Source: Streptomyces liliiviolaceus | GTDB lineage: Bacteria; Actinomycetota; Actinomycetes; Streptomycetales; Streptomycetaceae | Reading direction: 5' to 3' | NCBI RefSeq assembly: GCF_018070025.1 | Contig: NZ_JAGPYQ010000001.1 | Coordinates: 5,208,001-5,272,000, forward strand | DNA: 64,000 nt | Part shown: positions 30,901 to 42,271 of the stretch, piece by piece | How the letters are laid out: the number at the start of each line of letters is the position of its first letter | Numbering within the stretch: position 1 is the first letter of the stretch | Translations under genes and position numbers: made by a program | Notes under the pieces: model-generated | Seen by the model: the letters and a program-made list of their open reading frames with translations, nothing else | The model's database searches: none | Told to the model about the DNA's origin: nothing

Positions 30901-33900
30901 TGGTCGACGTCGTCGGGCGTCTCCACGACGACGGACTGGTCGAAGAACTCCGGCCGCCGCGGCCCGGGTTCGAGGAACCAGTGCTGGATCGGGGTGAGCG
31001 GAACCTCGCCGCTCACCGGACCGGTCCCCGCGACGGGCACGGCCTCACCCGTGGTCGCCGCGGCGGCCAGAGCGGCAACCGTCGGATGCCGGAACAGATC
31101 CCTCGGTGTGAGCGCGAGTCCGGCCGCGCGGGCACGGGAGACGACCTGGATGCTGAGGATCGAGTCGCCGCCCAGCGTGAAGAAGTTGGTGTCGGCGCCG
31201 ACCCGTTCCACGCCGAGCAGCTCCGCCCAGATCCCGGCGAGGGTCCGCTCGGCCTCGGTGCGCGGCGCGCGGTACTCGGCGTCACCGGCCGTCGTCCAGT
31301 CGGGCGCGGGCAGCCGGCGCCGGTCCACCTTCCCGTTCGCCGTCAGGGGCAGCTCGGCCAGCGTGACGAAGGCGGCGGGTGCCATGTAGTCGGGCAGTTC
31401 GGCGACGACGTGCGTGCGCAGTTCGTCCGCGGACGGCACGACGGCCGAGGGCTCGGGCACGAGGTGTGCGGCCAGCCGCTTGCGTCCGGCGTGCTCGTAC
31501 ATCGAGACGACCGCCTCGGCCACGGCCGGATGGGCGGTGAGCCGGGCCTCGATCTCGGTGGGTTCGACACGGAAGCCCCGAATCTTGACCTGGTCGTCCG
31601 CCCGTCCCACGAAGTGCAGTTCGCCGTCGGCGCTCCACCTCACGATGTCTCCGGTGCGGTACATCCGCCCGCCGGACGGGCCGGACGGGCCGAACGGATC
31701 GGCGAGGTAGCGTGCGGCGGTCGCGCCGGGCCGCCCGGCATAGCCGCGGGCCAGTCCGGCACCCGCGATGTACAACTCCCCCGGTACACCGGGTGGTTGC
31801 GGCTGGAGGGCGTCGTCCAGCACGTACACGCGCGTGTTGTCGAGCGGCCGTCCGATGGGCAGCACCGGCGGCAGCGGGTCACCCGCACGGAAGACGCGCC
31901 GCGTCGCGAAGGTGGTCGTCTCGGTCGGTCCGTAACCGTCGACGACGGTGAGGCCGGGGCAGGCATCGAGCACACGGCCCACCACGGCACCCGGTACGGC
32001 CTCGCCGCCGGTCCACACCTCATGGGCGCCGCGCAGGCAGGTCGGGTCCTCCTGGGCGAGCAGCCGGAAGAGGCCCGCTGTCAGCCACAGGCAGCGCACT
32101 CCCCGCTCGGTGATCGCACGGCGGACGACGGCGGCGTCCACGTCGGCCGGCGGGGCCAGCACGGCCGTTCCGCCGCGCAGCAACGGCACCCACAGCTCGT
32201 AGGTGGCGGCGTCGAAGGCGTGCGGGGAGTGCACGAGGACCCGGTCGTGTCCGGTGAAGGCGCTGTCGAGGGCGAGCGCGGCGACGTCCCGCTGTCGTAC
32301 CGCGACGCCCTTGGGGATGCCGGTGGAGCCGGAAGTGAACATCAGGTACTGGACGTTGTCCGGGTGGATCTTCCCGAAGCGCGCCACCTCGCCGTCCGCA
32401 CCCTGTACGTCTACGGCGAGCAGGTCGGCCACACGCAGTACGGTCCCGTCGGGCAGCAGCTCCCGCGCCACGGCCTGCCGATCGACACCCGCACCCGCGT
32501 CGGCGTCGACCTCAGCTTCAGCATCAGCGTCGGCGTCGATGAGCAGCAGCCGCGCGCCCGCCTCGGCGAGCATCCGGCGCAGCCGCTCGCCCGGTGCCCG
32601 GCTGTCCAGCGGTACGAACACGCCGCCGATGCGGACCAGGGCGAGCTGGACGACCACGAGGTCGGCCGAGCGGTCCATCAGCACGCCGACCGGGACCTCG
32701 GCGGCCACACCGAGCGCGGCGAGCCGACCGGCCAGCAAGGCGGCCCGGGCGTCGAGCTCCCGATAGGTGAGCCGCTCCGCGCCCGTCTCCAGAGCCACGG
32801 CGTCCGGCGTGCGCCGGACCTGCGCGGCGAACAGCTCCGCCACGGTGACCTCGGCCCCGGACACGCCGGTGGCCGTGTCGTTCCACTGCTCGACCACCTG
32901 AGCGCGGCGCGCGGCCGTGAGCAACGACAGTCGTGTGGGCGGCAGTTGAGGCGTGGCCGCCATGTTCGTCAGCAGGACGGTGAGGTACTCGACCATGCGC
33001 TCGACGGTGTCCGCGTCGAACAACCGCGGATCGTAGCCGAGCCGCAGACCGAGTCCGGCGCCCGGATAGGCCACCAGGCTCAGCGGGTAGTTGGTGGTCT
33101 CGATGCCGTCCAGGGCGCTCAGCCGCAGTCCGTGCGCGGCGGCCAGTTCGTCGTCGACCGGGTAGTTCTCGAAGACGACGATGCTGTCGAACAGGGCGGC
33201 GCGTTCCGGGAGTTCGGTGAGCCCCTTCATCCGGGTGAGCGGCACCTGGTCGTGGCGGCGGTCCTCGCTCTGCTCCTGCTGGAGGTCGCGGAGCCAGTCG
33301 AGCAGTGACCTGTCGTGCGGCACGGTCACCCGCGTGGGCAGGGTGGTGATGAACAGGCCGGTCATGGTGTCGGCGCCCGGCAGCTCGGGGGGCCGTCCGG
33401 ACACGGTCGTGCCGAACACGACGTCGTCCCTGCGGGCCTGACGGCTCAGCAGCAGCGCCCAGGCGCCCTGTACGAGCGTGTTGACGGTGAGCCCGGCCGT
33501 TCTGGCCAGTTCCTCCAGTGCCCGGGTGGTGGCGGTGTCCACGGTGGTGCGGACCGCCGCGGTGGACTCGGCCCGGTGGCTCTCGCGCGGTTCCCGGTCG
33601 TACGGCAGCGCGGTGGCGTCGGTTAGATCGGCCAGGCGGCGCCGCCAGTGCCGTTCGGCCTCCGCCCCGTCGCGCTCGCGCAGCCAGGCCACGTAGTCGC
33701 GGAAGGGGCGCCGCTCGGGCAGCGGCTCCCGCCCGCCCGTGGCGTGTCCGGTGAACACGTCGGACAGCACCTGGAACAGGCTCCAGCCGTCCAGGACCAG
33801 GTGGTGGAACGACCACACCACCCGTACGCCGCCGTCGGAGATCCGGGCGAGCACCAGTCGCTGGAGCGGCGCCCGGCCGAGGTCGATGCCCTGCGCGCGG

Positions 33901-36900
33901 TCGCGGTCGAGGAGGTCCCGCAGCCGGTGCCCGCGCTCCTCCTCGTCCAGGTCGCGCCAGTCCAGATGGGTCACGGGCACGGTCGCGTACCGCTGCACCA
34001 CCAGAAGCGGTTCGGGTACGTCCTGCCAGACGACCCGGCCACGCAGCACGGGTGTGTGGTCGGTGACGCGCTGCCAGGCCGCCGCGAGCGCGGCCGGGTC
34101 GGGTACGCCGTCCAGGTCGAAGGTCAACTGCTGGAAGTAGACGCCCAGATCGTCCTGGGAGAGCCGGTGGAAGAGCATGCCGGTCTGGGTCGGGGTGAGC
34201 GGATGGATGTCCTCCACCGCGTCCGGGTCGTCGCCGACGATCCGGTCCACGGCCGCCTGGTCGAGCCGGGCGAGGGGGAAGTCCGAGGGGGTACGTCCGC
34301 CGCTGCCGGGCCGGCCGGCGTGCCGCGCGATGTCGGCCAGCGCGTCGGCGAAGTGTGCGGCCAGCTCGGCGACGGTCGTCCGGGCGTGCAGTGCGTCGGA
34401 GTAGAACCAGATGAACTCCAGTGCGTCGCCGTCGAGTCGGCCCACGACCTCCAGCGGGTGCGGGCGCAGGGCGGCGGGGTCGGCGTCCAGTTCCAGAGTG
34501 CGGAACGGGCCCTCGTACAGGCCTCCGGTGGTGTCCGGGAGCCCGAACCTGCCCAGGTAGTTGAAGCTGACCTGTGCCTCCGGTGCCTCGGGCAGTGCCA
34601 CCCGGCGGGCGAGGTGTCGCAGGGCGTCGTGCCCGACCCCGTGCCGGGGCACCGCCCGCAGCTGCTCCTTGACCTGCTTCAGTACGGCGTCCCAGCCGGC
34701 GTCGGACGGGACGGCCAGGGCGACGGGGTGGCGGGTGGTGAACCAGCCAACGGTACGGCTGGTGTCCACGTCGGCGAACAGTTCCTCGCGGCCGTGCCCC
34801 TCGACGTCCACGAGCACCTGCTCGTGCCCGGTCCACGCGCACAGCACGCGGCCGAGCGCGCTCAGCAGCACGTCGTTGACCCTGGTGCGGTAGGTCTCCG
34901 GCAGGGTGCGCAGCAGGGCGGCGGTGTCCTCGGGCGTGAGCCGGACGGTCACCGAGCGCGCGGAGGCGTAGGTGTTGGCACCGTCGCCGTCCGTGGGCAG
35001 GGCCGCGGCGGCGCCGGCGACAGCGGCGGTCCAGTACGCGGCCTCGCCGTCGAAGCCGCCGTCGGCCGCGTGGGCGGACAGCCGCCGGGCCCAGTGCCGC
35101 AGCGGCGACGACTTCGGGGGCAGCGCCGCCTGTCCGTCCCGGCCCTCCCGGCGGGCGCGGTAGGCACGGTCCAGGTCCTCCATGAGCACCCGCCACGACA
35201 CGCCGTCGACGACCAGGTGATGGACGGACAGGTGCAGTACGCGGGACCGGCCGGGGCCGCGGTCGTGCAGGACCGCGCGCAGCAGCGGGCCCCGGCGCAG
35301 GTCGAAGGCACCGTGGTGCGGGGAGTCGGTGTCCGGGCCCGTGTGGCGGGCCAGGTGGACGCGGGGCGCCTTGTCCTCGATGCGCCAGACGACGGGCGGT
35401 CCGGCATCCGCGCCTCCGGCCCCCACGTCCTCTGTCTCCTGAGTCGTCTCGTCGGTGAGGAAACGCGAGCGCAGCGCGTCATGGTGGGCGACGAGGTCGT
35501 TGAGTGCCTCCTCCAGCGCCGCCGGGTCCAGGTCGTCGGGGACCTGGAACGACAGGGTCTGGGCGAAGCGGCCCGCGTGACGGGCGGCTTGGCGGGCTGC
35601 TTGGCGGGCGGCGCTCTCGAACAGCCAGCGCTGGATGGGCGTCAGGGGCGCGGCGCCGGTGGCATCGACGACGGCCGGGGTCGCGGGCCTGCGGCCGCCG
35701 GCCGCGTCGGCGCAGCGGGCGAGGGCGGCGATCGTCTGGTGGCGGTAGACGTCCCGGGAGGTCAGGGTGAGGCCAGCCTGCCGGGCCTGGGCCACCACCT
35801 GGATGCTGAGGATGGAGTCGCCGCCCAGCATGAAGAAGTTGTCGTCCACCCCGATGCGGTCCACGCGCAGGATGTCCGCCCAGACGGCGGCGAGGATGCG
35901 CTCGGTGGGCGTGCGCGGGGCCACGCGGTGCGCCCGGCTTCGGGCGGGTCCCGGGTCCGGGAGACGGCCCCGGTCCAGCTTGCCGTTGGGGTTGAGGGGC
36001 AGGTCCGCCAGGACCATGACGGCCGTCGGCACCATGTAGTCGGGCAAGGTGTGGCCGAGGGTCCGGCGCACCTCCTCCGGCTCGACTCGCGCGTCCGGAG
36101 CGGGAACGACGTAGCCGACCAGCCTGCGGTGGCCCTCGCTCTCCCAGACGGTGGCCGCCGCCTCCGCCACACCGTCGAGTCCGCGCAGCGCCTCCTCCAC
36201 CTCGCCGAGTTCGATACGGAAGCCGCGTACCTTGACCTGCTGGTCGGTGCGGCCGACGTACTCCAGTTCGCCGTCGGCGCTCCACCGGACGAGGTCCCCG
36301 GTGCGGTACATGCGGTCCCCCGGCGCACCGAAGGGGTCGGCGACGAACCGGGTCGCGGTCAGCCCCGGGCGCCCCAGGTAGCCGCGTGCCAGTCCCCCGC
36401 CGCCCAGGTACAGCTCTCCCGTCACGCCCGGCGGCTGGAGGCACAGCAGGGAGTCCAGGACGTAGGCCCGGGTACGGGCCACGGGCCTGCCGATCGGCGG
36501 CGCCTGGTCCGGTGTCCCGTCACCGGCGAACCACGCGGTGGCGTAGACGGTGGCCTCGGTGGGGCCGTAGATGTTGGCGATGTCGCAGCCGGGCATGGCC
36601 CGCCGCAGGTCGTGCACGGTCTGCGCGGGAAGCGCCTCGCCGGCCAGGACGACGGTGTCCGCCGTCACGGGCGCGCCGTCCTCGGCGAGCATCCGGGAGA
36701 TGACGGACGGCACCCCGCTGACGAGCCCGGCCCGCCGGGTCTGTGTGGTGTCGGCCAGCTCGGTGAGGTCGGCGACCACCTCGATGCCGCCGCCCACGAG
36801 CAGGGGGCAGAGCATCTCGAAGACCGACACGTCGAAGTTGAGGGAGGTGGAGGCCACGACGTGGGCCAGTCGCCGGGGCCCGAACCGCTCCTCGGCCCAC

Positions 36901-39900
36901 GCCGCGAGCGCCGCGACACTGCGGTGGGTGATCACAACGCCTTTGGGACGTCCGGTCGAACCGGAGGTGTAGATGACGTACGCGGGATGCTCCGGGTCGA
37001 GCGCGCGCATCCGGTCGGCGTCGGTGAGGTCCCCGCGGCCGAGCTCCCCGTCGGCAGTGGCAGCGGAAGTAGCGGCGGCAGTAGCGGTGGCCTCTTGCGG
37101 AAGCCAGTCCTCCAGAAGCAGCGGGACGCAGTCCTCTGGCAGTGCTCCGGCCGTCTCGCGGGTGGCCAGGACCAGGGCGGGGGCCGCGTCGGCGAGCATG
37201 AGGCGGATGCGCTCGACCGGATAGCCGGGGTCCACCGGTAGGTAGCCCGCGCCCGCCTTCAGTACGGCCCACAGCACCGGCAACAGGTCCGCGGTCCGCG
37301 GCAGGCACAGGGCCACCAGCGTCTCGGGTCCGATGCCGCGGGCGGCCAGCAGCCGGGCGAGCCGGTTGGCACGCCGGTTGACCTCGGCGTAGTCCAGGCT
37401 TTCGGCTCCGCAGGTCACGGCGGTCCGGTCGGGCGTGCGTGCCACCTGTGCCTCGAACAGCGCGGGCAGCGTACGGGCCGGTGCGCGGCCGGTGTCCCCG
37501 GCCGGCGGGTTCCACTCCTCCAGCACCGTGTGCCGTTCGTCCTCCGACAGCAGGGCCAGTTCGCCCACCGTGCGGTGCGGCCCGTCGGCCATGCCCTCCA
37601 GCAGCCGGCCCAGCTGGCGGGCCATCCGCGCCACCGTCCGCGCTTCGAACAGGCCGGTGTTGTACTCGACCGTCAGCTCGCAGCCGCCGTCGGTACGCGG
37701 CACGAACTCCAGCACCAGGTCGAACCGCGCGGCCGGACGGGGCAGCGGCTGCGGTTCGATCCGTACCCCGTCGGCCCCCGGCGGGTCGCTCAGGGCCGTC
37801 TGCTGCACCACGAGCACCTGGACCAGCGGGGTCCGGCTCGGGTCCCGGGTCGGGGCCAGTTCCTCCACCACCCGGTCGAACGGCACCGCTTCATGGGCGA
37901 AGGCGTCCAGGACCGTCGCCCGCACGCTCTCCACGTACCGGTCGACGGTCATGGTGTCGTCCACCTCGCCGCGCAGTACGACGGTGTTGGCGAAGAACCC
38001 GGTGACGTCCTCCAGTTCGCGGCGTCCCCGCCCGGTGGTGACGGTGCCGAAGGCGATGTCCCGCTGCCCGGAGTAGCGGGAGAACAGCACCGCCGCGGCC
38101 CCGGCGAACAGGGTGAACACCGTCGTGCCGCGGCCTCCGGCCAAATGCCGCAGCCGTGCGACGAGTTCGGCCGGGAGGTGCTGCCGGTGGGCCTCCCCGT
38201 CGGTGGTGCGTACCACCGGCCGGGACCGGTCGGTCGGCAGTTCCAGTTGCGGCATACCGGCCAGCTGCCGTTTCCAGTACGCGAGGTCCGACGCGTCGCC
38301 GTCCCCCGAGCGCCGCCGCCGCTCCCAGACGGCGAAGTCCGGGTACTGCACGCGGGGTTCGGGCAGTCCTGTCGGCAGGCCGGACACCTCGGACCGGTAC
38401 AGCGCCGCCAGGTCACGGGTCAGGATGCCCACGGACCAGCCGTCGGTGACGATGTGGTGCTGGGCCAGCAGCAGCACATGGTCGTCGCTTCCCCGGCGGA
38501 CGAGCAGGGCCCGGGTGAGCGGACCGGTGGCCAGGTCGAAGGGGCGGCCGAGTTCCTCGGTGAGCAGCTGTTCGACGGCGTCGTCGAGCCCGGTCCGGGA
38601 CAGCTGGGTCACGTCGGCTGTGCGCAACGGCAACTCCGCGTGCGGGTGTACGTGTTGGACGCCCTGGCCGTCCTCCGTGGCGAAGGTCGTGCGCAGCGAG
38701 TCGTGGCGGGCGGACAGCCGGTCCAGGGCCCGGCGCAGCGCACCGGCGTCCAGCTCGCCGCGCAGCCGCAGCGCCAGGCCGGTGTTGTACTCGGTGCCGC
38801 CCGGCGTGAGGTCGTCCAGGAACCACAGGCGTCGCTGGGCGCTGGAGAGCGGAAGCGGCCGGTCGCGCGGGACGGCCGGGATCGGGTCCGGGGGCGCCAC
38901 CAGGGTCGACGGGCCCATCAGCCGGGCCAGCGCGGCGACGGTCCGCGCGGTGAACACGTCCCGGACCGACAGCCGGGCGCCGAGTTCCTCACGGATGCGG
39001 GCCAGGGCGCGGGCGGCGAGGATCGAGTCACCGCCCAGGTCGAAGAAGTCGTCCTCGATGCCGACGGCTTCGGCCCCGAGGACGTCCGCCCAGACCTCGG
39101 CGAGGGCCCGCTCCTGCGAGGTGCGCGGCGCCACATGACCCGGTGCGACCGCGCGGACGGGTGCGGGCAGCGCACGCCGGTCGATCTTGTTCTGCGGGGT
39201 GAGCGGCAGGGCGTCCAGGACGACCACGGCGGAGGGCACCATGTGTGGCGGCAGGACGGCGGCGGCGACCGCCCTCACGTCGGCCGCGTCCAGGGCGTGT
39301 TCCGGGTCGGCGGCGGTGACGTACCCGACGAGTTGCTTCCGCCCGGGTTCGTCCTCGCGCACCACGACCACGGCGTCGCGCACCCCGCCGTGGCGGCGCA
39401 GTGCCGTCTCTGTCTCGCCGGGCTCGATACGGAAGCCGCGCACCTTCACCTGGCGGTCGACCCGGCCCAGGTACTCCAGTTCGCCGTCCGCGTTCCAGCG
39501 CGCCCGGTCGCCCGTGCGGTAGAGCCGGGCTCCCGGCGGGCCGAAGGGACTGGCGACGAAGCGCCCTGCGGTGAGGCCGGGCCGGTTGAGATAGCCGCGG
39601 GCCACTCCGACGCCGCCGACGTACAGTTCCCCGTCGGTTCCTTGCGGTACGGGCCGCAGGGCCGCGTCCAGGACGTGCGTCCCGGTGCCGGCGAGGGGCC
39701 GGCCGATGCTCGGTGTGCCGCCTCCAGGCGACAGCGGTCCGGTCCAGGAGGCCACGATGGTCGTCTCGGTGGGACCGTAGGAGTTGACCATCCGGCGGCC
39801 GGGCGCCCATTGGTCGACGAGTGCCGCGGGGCACGCCTCGGCTCCCACGATCAGCGTGCTCAGCCGTCCCGGGCCGATCCGGGCGGGGTCGGACACGGTG

Positions 39901-40691
39901 GCGAGCGCGGCCGGCGGGATCAGCGCGTGGGTGATGCGGTGCTCGTTCACCACCGCGGCGAGTTCGTCGCCCAGCCAGGGGCCGTCGGGCGGTACGACGA
40001 GGGTGGCGCCGGACAGGACGGAGATGAACAGCTCCAGCACGGAGGCGTCGAAGCTGGGTGAGGAGAACTGCAGGACCCGGCCGCCCGGACTGACGGCGTA
40101 CTGTGCGGCGGCGCCCGCGGTGAAGGCGGCGATGCCGCGGTGGGTGACGGTCACTCCCTTGGGTGTTCCGGTCGAGCCCGAGGTGTAGATGACGTACGCG
40201 GCCTGGTCGGCGTCCACCCGCGGGTCCGCGATGTCCGGGGCGGGCCCGGCGGCCTCCATGACGGCGCGCAGGTCGGCCGGGTCGTCGAGGACGACGGCCG
40301 GCGCCGCGTCGTCCAGCATCAACGCCCGCCTCTCACGCGGGTATTGGGGGTCCACCGGCAGGAAGGCGGCACCGGCACGGGCCGTGGCCAGTTCGGCGGC
40401 GATCAGCTCCAGCGAGCGCGGCAGGACCAGCGCCACCGTCCGCTCCGGCCCGGCCCCGCGCCGTACTAGATCGGCGGCCAGGCGCCCGGTCCGCTCCGCG
40501 AGGTCCCGGTAGGACCAGGTGTGCCGGCCGTCGGTCACCGCCGGCGCGTCCGGCGTGCGGCGCACCCACGACTCGAACAGTTCACCGAGCGGCAGCGGCT
40601 CCACCGTGCCGTCGATACCGCCTCCGGCGGTGACGTCTTCCGCCCGGGCGGAAGGGGACATCGGCCTGGGCTCGTTGTGCAGGTCCGTCAT
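21720..40691 (-). CDS. Nonribosomal peptide synthetase, modules 1-5 (A-T, C-A-T-E, C-A-T-E, C-A-T-E, C-A-T)
   Basis: A 6323-residue synthetase that starts the peptide. Approximate residues: A 30-520, T ~556 (Ser); C 607-1050, A 1065-1560, T ~1625, E 1675-2130; C 2155-2590, A 2605-3125, T ~3176, E 3225-3690; C 3715-4170, A 4185-4680, T ~4724, E 4775-5220; C 5245-5700, A 5725-6215, T ~6264. It begins with an A domain and has no condensation-starter or formylation domain, so the first residue should keep a free amine. Three consecutive E modules (2-4) predict three adjacent D residues. All core motifs look intact. The chosen ATG has GAAGGA upstream; an open extension of 25 codons lacks support. 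The C-terminal ~25 residues are acidic and helical and may dock to the basic N-terminus of the next synthetase, whose gene begins 13 nt downstream. Confidence 0.97.
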   Translation of the reverse strand: MTDLHNEPRPMSPSARAEDVTAGGGIDGTVEPLPLGELFESWVRRTPDAPAVTDGRHTWSYRDLAERTGRLAADLVRRGAGPERTVALVLPRSLELIAAELATARAGAAFLPVDPQYPRERRALMLDDAAPAVVLDDPADLRAVMEAAGPAPDIADPRVDADQAAYVIYTSGSTGTPKGVTVTHRGIAAFTAGAAAQYAVSPGGRVLQFSSPSFDASVLELFISVLSGATLVVPPDGPWLGDELAAVVNEHRITHALIPPAALATVSDPARIGPGRLSTLIVGAEACPAALVDQWAPGRRMVNSYGPTETTIVASWTGPLSPGGGTPSIGRPLAGTGTHVLDAALRPVPQGTDGELYVGGVGVARGYLNRPGLTAGRFVASPFGPPGARLYRTGDRARWNADGELEYLGRVDRQVKVRGFRIEPGETETALRRHGGVRDAVVVVREDEPGRKQLVGYVTAADPEHALDAADVRAVAAAVLPPHMVPSAVVVLDALPLTPQNKIDRRALPAPVRAVAPGHVAPRTSQERALAEVWADVLGAEAVGIEDDFFDLGGDSILAARALARIREELGARLSVRDVFTARTVAALARLMGPSTLVAPPDPIPAVPRDRPLPLSSAQRRLWFLDDLTPGGTEYNTGLALRLRGELDAGALRRALDRLSARHDSLRTTFATEDGQGVQHVHPHAELPLRTADVTQLSRTGLDDAVEQLLTEELGRPFDLATGPLTRALLVRRGSDDHVLLLAQHHIVTDGWSVGILTRDLAALYRSEVSGLPTGLPEPRVQYPDFAVWERRRRSGDGDASDLAYWKRQLAGMPQLELPTDRSRPVVRTTDGEAHRQHLPAELVARLRHLAGGRGTTVFTLFAGAAAVLFSRYSGQRDIAFGTVTTGRGRRELEDVTGFFANTVVLRGEVDDTMTVDRYVESVRATVLDAFAHEAVPFDRVVEELAPTRDPSRTPLVQVLVVQQTALSDPPGADGVRIEPQPLPRPAARFDLVLEFVPRTDGGCELTVEYNTGLFEARTVARMARQLGRLLEGMADGPHRTVGELALLSEDERHTVLEEWNPPAGDTGRAPARTLPALFEAQVARTPDRTAVTCGAESLDYAEVNRRANRLARLLAARGIGPETLVALCLPRTADLLPVLWAVLKAGAGYLPVDPGYPVERIRLMLADAAPALVLATRETAGALPEDCVPLLLEDWLPQEATATAAATSAATADGELGRGDLTDADRMRALDPEHPAYVIYTSGSTGRPKGVVITHRSVAALAAWAEERFGPRRLAHVVASTSLNFDVSVFEMLCPLLVGGGIEVVADLTELADTTQTRRAGLVSGVPSVISRMLAEDGAPVTADTVVLAGEALPAQTVHDLRRAMPGCDIANIYGPTEATVYATAWFAGDGTPDQAPPIGRPVARTRAYVLDSLLCLQPPGVTGELYLGGGGLARGYLGRPGLTATRFVADPFGAPGDRMYRTGDLVRWSADGELEYVGRTDQQVKVRGFRIELGEVEEALRGLDGVAEAAATVWESEGHRRLVGYVVPAPDARVEPEEVRRTLGHTLPDYMVPTAVMVLADLPLNPNGKLDRGRLPDPGPARSRAHRVAPRTPTERILAAVWADILRVDRIGVDDNFFMLGGDSILSIQVVAQARQAGLTLTSRDVYRHQTIAALARCADAAGGRRPATPAVVDATGAAPLTPIQRWLFESAARQAARQAARHAGRFAQTLSFQVPDDLDPAALEEALNDLVAHHDALRSRFLTDETTQETEDVGAGGADAGPPVVWRIEDKAPRVHLARHTGPDTDSPHHGAFDLRRGPLLRAVLHDRGPGRSRVLHLSVHHLVVDGVSWRVLMEDLDRAYRARREGRDGQAALPPKSSPLRHWARRLSAHAADGGFDGEAAYWTAAVAGAAAALPTDGDGANTYASARSVTVRLTPEDTAALLRTLPETYRTRVNDVLLSALGRVLCAWTGHEQVLVDVEGHGREELFADVDTSRTVGWFTTRHPVALAVPSDAGWDAVLKQVKEQLRAVPRHGVGHDALRHLARRVALPEAPEAQVSFNYLGRFGLPDTTGGLYEGPFRTLELDADPAALRPHPLEVVGRLDGDALEFIWFYSDALHARTTVAELAAHFADALADIARHAGRPGSGGRTPSDFPLARLDQAAVDRIVGDDPDAVEDIHPLTPTQTGMLFHRLSQDDLGVYFQQLTFDLDGVPDPAALAAAWQRVTDHTPVLRGRVVWQDVPEPLLVVQRYATVPVTHLDWRDLDEEERGHRLRDLLDRDRAQGIDLGRAPLQRLVLARISDGGVRVVWSFHHLVLDGWSLFQVLSDVFTGHATGGREPLPERRPFRDYVAWLRERDGAEAERHWRRRLADLTDATALPYDREPRESHRAESTAAVRTTVDTATTRALEELARTAGLTVNTLVQGAWALLLSRQARRDDVVFGTTVSGRPPELPGADTMTGLFITTLPTRVTVPHDRSLLDWLRDLQQEQSEDRRHDQVPLTRMKGLTELPERAALFDSIVVFENYPVDDELAAAHGLRLSALDGIETTNYPLSLVAYPGAGLGLRLGYDPRLFDADTVERMVEYLTVLLTNMAATPQLPPTRLSLLTAARRAQVVEQWNDTATGVSGAEVTVAELFAAQVRRTPDAVALETGAERLTYRELDARAALLAGRLAALGVAAEVPVGVLMDRSADLVVVQLALVRIGGVFVPLDSRAPGERLRRMLAEAGARLLLIDADADAEAEVDADAGAGVDRQAVARELLPDGTVLRVADLLAVDVQGADGEVARFGKIHPDNVQYLMFTSGSTGIPKGVAVRQRDVAALALDSAFTGHDRVLVHSPHAFDAATYELWVPLLRGGTAVLAPPADVDAAVVRRAITERGVRCLWLTAGLFRLLAQEDPTCLRGAHEVWTGGEAVPGAVVGRVLDACPGLTVVDGYGPTETTTFATRRVFRAGDPLPPVLPIGRPLDNTRVYVLDDALQPQPPGVPGELYIAGAGLARGYAGRPGATAARYLADPFGPSGPSGGRMYRTGDIVRWSADGELHFVGRADDQVKIRGFRVEPTEIEARLTAHPAVAEAVVSMYEHAGRKRLAAHLVPEPSAVVPSADELRTHVVAELPDYMAPAAFVTLAELPLTANGKVDRRRLPAPDWTTAGDAEYRAPRTEAERTLAGIWAELLGVERVGADTNFFTLGGDSILSIQVVSRARAAGLALTPRDLFRHPTVAALAAAATTGEAVPVAGTGPVSGEVPLTPIQHWFLEPGPRRPEFFDQSVVVETPDDVDQAALRRALAAVYAHHDALRSRFVRSADGSWRQECPRADEETPELLTVHDLRGLGEAPAGETEARVTAEAHASFRLADGPLLTARLFTGAAGVTGATGATGTRLLLVVHHLVVDGVSWRVLLEDLETAYGQARAGEPVRLPERTTSVQEWTRRLHDHTASGGFAAQRAHWEMVAGHCAAPLPVDGDGDPTRSDMDGGNTMADVDAVTVRLDRRRTDALLREVPSVYRTRVDDVLLTALGRVLADWTGRRTVAVGLEGHGREDQLFDDVDLSRTVGWFTSLYPVALALPDAPYEDWGAALKAVKEQLRAVPARGLGHGALRYLARDERLTEAPMPGVSFNYLGRFDWSARGGALVRSVPGGLGGAEAPESVRPHLLDVVARVEDGELEITWHYSRQLHRQETVGGLAAGMLRALEDVVAHCAEPGAGGRTPSDFPLVRIDQAAVDRVVGDGRTVDALYPLTPMQSGMLFHSLLDPDSRTYVNQVQLVLSGVTDPYALAEAWQRTVDANPMLRTHPVWQETAEPMQAVRRRATVPVTHHDWSAWSAERCGTELARLVDEDRQTGLDLETAPLMRLALIRLSPERVRMLWTFHHLLLDGWSAAQVFDEVCERYAALTAGRRPDVPDRAPFGDYLGWLARQDTGRAEAYWREALAGFPVATGLPRDRRPAEAHRTASSGSVRVTLDADASARLRETAQAAGLTVNTVLQGAWALLLSRYGGGDDVVFGTTVSGRPADLPGVTSMVGLFINTLPTRARIDGERPLLDWLGELQAAQSESRRHDFVSLAQLQTWSEVPGGTPLFDSIVVFENYPFDADALARHGLAMEQERDVEPTNYPLSVVVAPGDTLTVTLDHDPAAFDAATVEGIGASLRTLLTEMATGPDRALADLPLVSAEEGRRLLDRFGGPRTEPLHRTPAEAAYRTLPEAFRAQVARTPDAVAVLGGGREQLTYRQLDERANRLARLLIEAGAGPERFVALALPRTPDLIVALLAVLKSGAAYLPVDPGYPAERIAFLFDDVRPEAVVTRAETSGRLPDGPFTRITLDDPGCAARLAALPGDGVTDDDRHGRLLPDHPAYVIHTSGSTGRPKGVVVAQTSVLALTDWAATEFGGGHGLEHVVASTSLNFDVSVFEIFSPLLAGGRVEIVHDLLALAEREEPWQAGLLSAVPSALGRLLAEDTVRVGADTVVLAGEALPVQTVRQVRSAVPGCRVMNIYGPTEATVYATAFTCDPAEPDRVPLIGRPVGGARAYALDARLRPVPAGVPGELYLAGTGVARGYLNRPGLTASRFPADPFGPPGGRMYRTGDLVRWTADGELVYLGRSDDQVKVRGFRIELGEVEAALTRHPEVSAAAARVVEHDGHKRLVAYVVPAGPVLPGSADLRAFLARTLPDHLVPALVVPLERLPLGATGKLDRRALPDPVWSAPGGSGDRPPRTDAERVLAAIWSKVLGVPEVGAHDNYFALGGDSVLGIQIVSAARRAGLALTPRHLFRHQTVAELAAAAKAPAVPRTAAEQGPVVGDVPLTPVQHWLFDDLTGDPAQLTQAVSFEVAADTDETLLRSALAVVLEHHDALRLRFEPSGDGQWRQYGTAPGEGPRLEAHDVSGGLDESTSGEASEMAVRALADRLSAGFDLAEGPLLRAALCRRGGGRRPVLLLAAHHLVVDAVSWRLILEDLETAYRALRVGERPDLGAKSTSFRTWARRLAAHTASGGFDDELAHWQGLSADATPLPTDLTGANTAACEETVTVSLDADDTRRLLQDVPDVYRTRVNDVLLCALGRVLGRWTGRDRVLVALEGHGREELFDDVDLARTVGWFTTMFPVALDVPGDAGTGAALKSVKESLRAVPRGGLGYGALRHLHPDGDRLGLPGLPQIGFNYLGQQDRNTAADGLLHTPYAGLAGGLDRAADRPHLLDVLGQVTDKRLEFTWSYSREVHERDTVARLAAELADELRHIMRHCAEPGAGGRSPSDFPLAPLDQPTVDRLVGTGRDLVDLYPLTPTQTGMVVHGLDEPGRGMYVEQITFVADGVRDPRLLAAAWQHVVDRTPVLRTTVVLNGVPAPLQAVHRTAALPVTGHDWSALTPDARATALERLLAEDKTRGLVLDRAPLLRLALIRLGPDQVRVVWTFHHVLLDGWSVFHVLADVMAAHAALVRGEEPRLPDRRPFGDYAAWLAARETTPAEEHWRSALADLTAPTPLPYDRRPAQSSAARSDTWLSQWLDTEQTKRLDDFARRNRLTLNTVAQGAWALLLSRWSGEREVCFGTTVSGRPADLPGADTITGLFITTLPARVTVDGSAARDTWLRDIQAVRAEDRRFDHVPLTDLQAWSGLPAGTPMFDSLLVFENYPVGDATAGAHGVHVHDLDAREATNYPLTVVISPGERLGVELGYDPRHFDAATADSLAAQLLHTLGELAAAQDADHLDTDHLDADRLDTDRSDADRLDAIDILPPGERARLLHGPARPQLPPVAPATLPDLIEAGVDRGPTATALSAPGLSLTFAEIEERANRLAHRLIARGAGPGMLVALVLPRSADMVLAQLAVTKAGAAFLPVDPDYPPERVAFVLRDAAPAVTLDAAEVAALLADGQCEDRERGGDGGAPGRRPTDADRHRPLDLDDPAYVIYTSGSTGTPKGVIVTHRGLAAFAAAEAAHYQVAPGDRVLAFATPSFDASVLELCMSLPQGARLVVPRPGPLLGAELADVLRTQRITHTLLPPAALGTLPPDTPGTLPDLRTLTVGADACGADLVARWAPHHRLVNSYGPTEATVVATWSDTLEANGSAPPIGRPLPATGAYVLDAGRRPVPVGVAGELWLSGPALARGYLGRPGLTATRFTADPFGPPGTRMYRTGDLVRRDARGELHYLGRTDHQFKLRGHRIEAGEVEATLVRHPAVLDAVVSVREDEPGLPRLVAHLLRAPDAETPSAAELRALAAATLPGPMVPSAYVVLECFPLTENGKTDRAALPAPAPDVPRTAEHVAPRTPTEEILAGLWEEALDTRVGAEDDYFDLGGDSLRALHISSRANDAFGVHLTPRDVLVHRTVAALADLVEEQVLGELEDAARGDSDHDER
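23593..23667. repeat. 15-bp tandem repeat, five units, in the module 5 C-A linker
   Basis: Five diverged 15-bp units (consensus GYRTCCAGRYGGTCG) encode a pentapeptide repeat Asp-x-Asp-Arg/His-Leu. It is a charged linker expansion between the condensation and adenylation domains. Confidence 0.9.
24961..29550 (-). other. NRPS module 4 (DCL-type C, A, T, E)
   Basis: C domain HHLLLDGWS. The code reads DVFSVAIVYK, identical to module 2. It shares F239, A301 and Y331 with a published Ala code (DLFNNALTYK), so a small residue such as Ala is a weak guess. E domain [10 protein letters not shown] predicts D. The A3 motif reads [10 protein letters not shown] instead of [10 protein letters not shown], probably neutral. 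Confidence 0.7.
29551..34235 (-). other. NRPS module 3 (DCL-type C, A, T, E), Val-like
   Basis: C domain HHLVLDGWS. The code reads DAYWWGGTFK, of the valine type. E domain [10 protein letters not shown] predicts D-Val or a similar branched residue. An Asp/Ala dipeptide run (near 32497-32545) sits in a loop before the A3 motif. Confidence 0.8.
34236..38875 (-). other. NRPS module 2 (LCL-type C, A, T, E)
   Basis: C domain HHIVTDGWS fits the L residue of module 1. The code reads DVFSVAIVYK, the same as module 4 (small residue such as Ala is a weak guess). The E domain ([17 protein letters not shown]) predicts the D form. Confidence 0.7.
38876..40691 (-). other. NRPS loading module 1 (A-T)
   Basis: Starts the chain with adenylation and carrier domains only. 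The code reads DALLIGSIVK, matching modules 5 and 10 and not assignable with confidence (large hydrophobic or aromatic likely). The A10 core reads QNKIDR instead of NGKxDR, but the catalytic Lys is kept. No N-terminal C domain, so no lipid tail is expected. Confidence 0.8.
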
Positions 40692-40821
40692 GGGGGGTCC
40701 TTCGAAAGCGGTGGTGATGCGGGTGCGCGCGGGCGTGGGGAGGCGCCCGGGCGCGCCGGGCCGCACGCGGGCGGCTCTTCGGCGCGGGGAGGGGTACGGC
40801 GGGGCGGCTGGCGGCGGGGCG

Positions 40822-42168
40822 TCAGGCGGTGCCGACGCGGCGGGCCGTACGACCGGAGATCTGTACGCGGTCGACGCTTCCGTCGGCGGGATCCCGGTGG
40901 AAGCGTCCGCCGGGTTCTCGGATACCGGTGGCGGGGTCGACCAGGTCGCAGCTCAGATCCGGGTAGCAGACCAGGGGCAGCGACAGGTCGCCGTCGATGG
41001 ACAGTGCGGGCAGGCCGTCGGGCCCGAGGCTGATCCGGTACTCGCTCGTCCCGTTGCGGTAGGTCCCCGCGCACTGGGGGAAGGCGATGGGGCCGCCGCG
41101 GTCCGGGCGCGCGGGAGCGGCCGGCACACGCAGACCGGTGAGCCGGGTGAGCTCGTCGGCCAGGTCCCGCCACAGGGCGGTGGCGCCGCCGGCGTTGCCG
41201 GTGAAGGCGACGACGACGCCGCTGCGGGGTTCCGCGCGCAGATGGCAGGAGGTGCCCTGGGCATTGCCGTCGTGACCGCACCACCAGCGGTCGTCCTGCT
41301 GGTAGAGGGCCGCGCCCAGTCCCCAGGCGTCTGCCAGGGGAGCGGCCTCGGTGCCGTCCTCGGGGCGCCGCATGAGCGCGGCGGTGGTGGAAGGGAGGAC
41401 GGCGGACCGGCCGATCAGGGTCCTGCCCAGTGCCAGCAGATCGGGGGCGCTCGCCAGCAGTGCGCCGGCTGGGGCCTCGACGGGCGCCAGGCTCTGGTGG
41501 GCCGGCCGTACGGCTCCCGTCGCCGTGTTCAGGCCGTGTCCGCTCGCGACGGGCCGGCCGGGGAGGCTGTCGCCGAGGAAGGCGGGGGTGATGCCCAGCG
41601 GCTCCAGCAGCAGCACGCGTACGGCTTCGTGCCAGGTCATGCCCGTCGCGGCTTCGATCAGCCGCCCGGCCGCCACGTAACCGGCGTTGGAGTAGGAGAA
41701 GTCCGTTCCGGGGTCGAACAGCGTGTCCTCGGCGGTGCAGACCGCCGCGAGATAGCGGGAGGCCGTCATGCCTGCCGCGGAGTCCGAGTCGAGGCCGGTG
41801 GGCAGACCGGCCGTGTGGGAGAGCAGGTGACGCACGGTCACCTTGGGTAAGTCCTGGAACTCCGGCAGGACATCGGCGACGGACTCGTCCAGGTCGAGGT
41901 CCTCATCGTCGATCAGGAGCATGACAGTGGCGGCCGTGTACGTCTTGGTGACGCTGCCCAGCGGCACGGCCGTGTCGGCGGTGAACGCGGCGCCCCGGAC
42001 GGCGTCGGCCGTGCCGGTGTGCACACTGACGAACTCCGTGCCGGTGTCGACGGCCAGCTGGGCGCCGGGCACACGGTGGGTCCGGGCGAGACCGTCGAGA
42101 CGGTCCTGCAGGGTTCGGCGTAAAGGGGACGACTGGGGGGCGACTGGAGCGGTGGTGGGGAAAGGCAT
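40822..42168 (-). CDS. Stand-alone PBP-type thioesterase / peptide cyclase (beta-lactamase fold)
   Basis: A 448-residue serine hydrolase of the penicillin-binding-protein/class C beta-lactamase fold. The catalytic SxxK is Ser72-Val-Thr-Lys75, the second motif is Tyr159-Ser-Asn161 and the third is His299-Asp-Gly301 in place of KTG. After about residue 350 a lipocalin-like beta domain follows, the layout known for SurE-type trans-acting NRPS cyclases. SurE-type enzymes take the peptidyl chain from the last carrier protein and close it head-to-tail when the C-terminal residue is D. The neighbouring synthetase ends in an E domain without its own thioesterase, exactly the partner expected. The ATG at 42168 has GGGAG about ten bases upstream; longer in-frame starts lack homology. 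No signal peptide is seen, so it is cytoplasmic. A peptidoglycan DD-peptidase role is the alternative, less likely here. Confidence 0.92.
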   Translation of the reverse strand: MPFPTTAPVAPQSSPLRRTLQDRLDGLARTHRVPGAQLAVDTGTEFVSVHTGTADAVRGAAFTADTAVPLGSVTKTYTAATVMLLIDDEDLDLDESVADVLPEFQDLPKVTVRHLLSHTAGLPTGLDSDSAAGMTASRYLAAVCTAEDTLFDPGTDFSYSNAGYVAAGRLIEAATGMTWHEAVRVLLLEPLGITPAFLGDSLPGRPVASGHGLNTATGAVRPAHQSLAPVEAPAGALLASAPDLLALGRTLIGRSAVLPSTTAALMRRPEDGTEAAPLADAWGLGAALYQQDDRWWCGHDGNAQGTSCHLRAEPRSGVVVAFTGNAGGATALWRDLADELTRLTGLRVPAAPARPDRGGPIAFPQCAGTYRNGTSEYRISLGPDGLPALSIDGDLSLPLVCYPDLSCDLVDPATGIREPGGRFHRDPADGSVDRVQISGRTARRVGTA

Positions 42169-42271
42169 GTGAAGGGGACTCCCACTGATGCTTGGTGTGA
42201 ACGTGACGCCGGAGGCCGATGGGGATGAGCGGAACGGCCCCGCGTCGGTGCGGGTGACGCGCTCTTGCCTG

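Noticed and set aside
24726..33308. A 2860-residue open frame on the plus strand opposite the synthetase genes (also 14681-20359, 1082-3889, 3968-7171, 33648-37241)
   Set aside because: These are antisense shadows of GC-rich codon use: their translations are Gly/Arg/Val/Ala-rich with no domain motifs, while the minus strand shows unbroken NRPS core motifs.
38876..40691. Lipopeptide starter (C-starter or fatty acyl ligase) at the beginning of the assembly line
   Set aside because: The first synthetase begins within ~30 residues of an A domain, and no acyl ligase or stand-alone carrier protein is encoded nearby.
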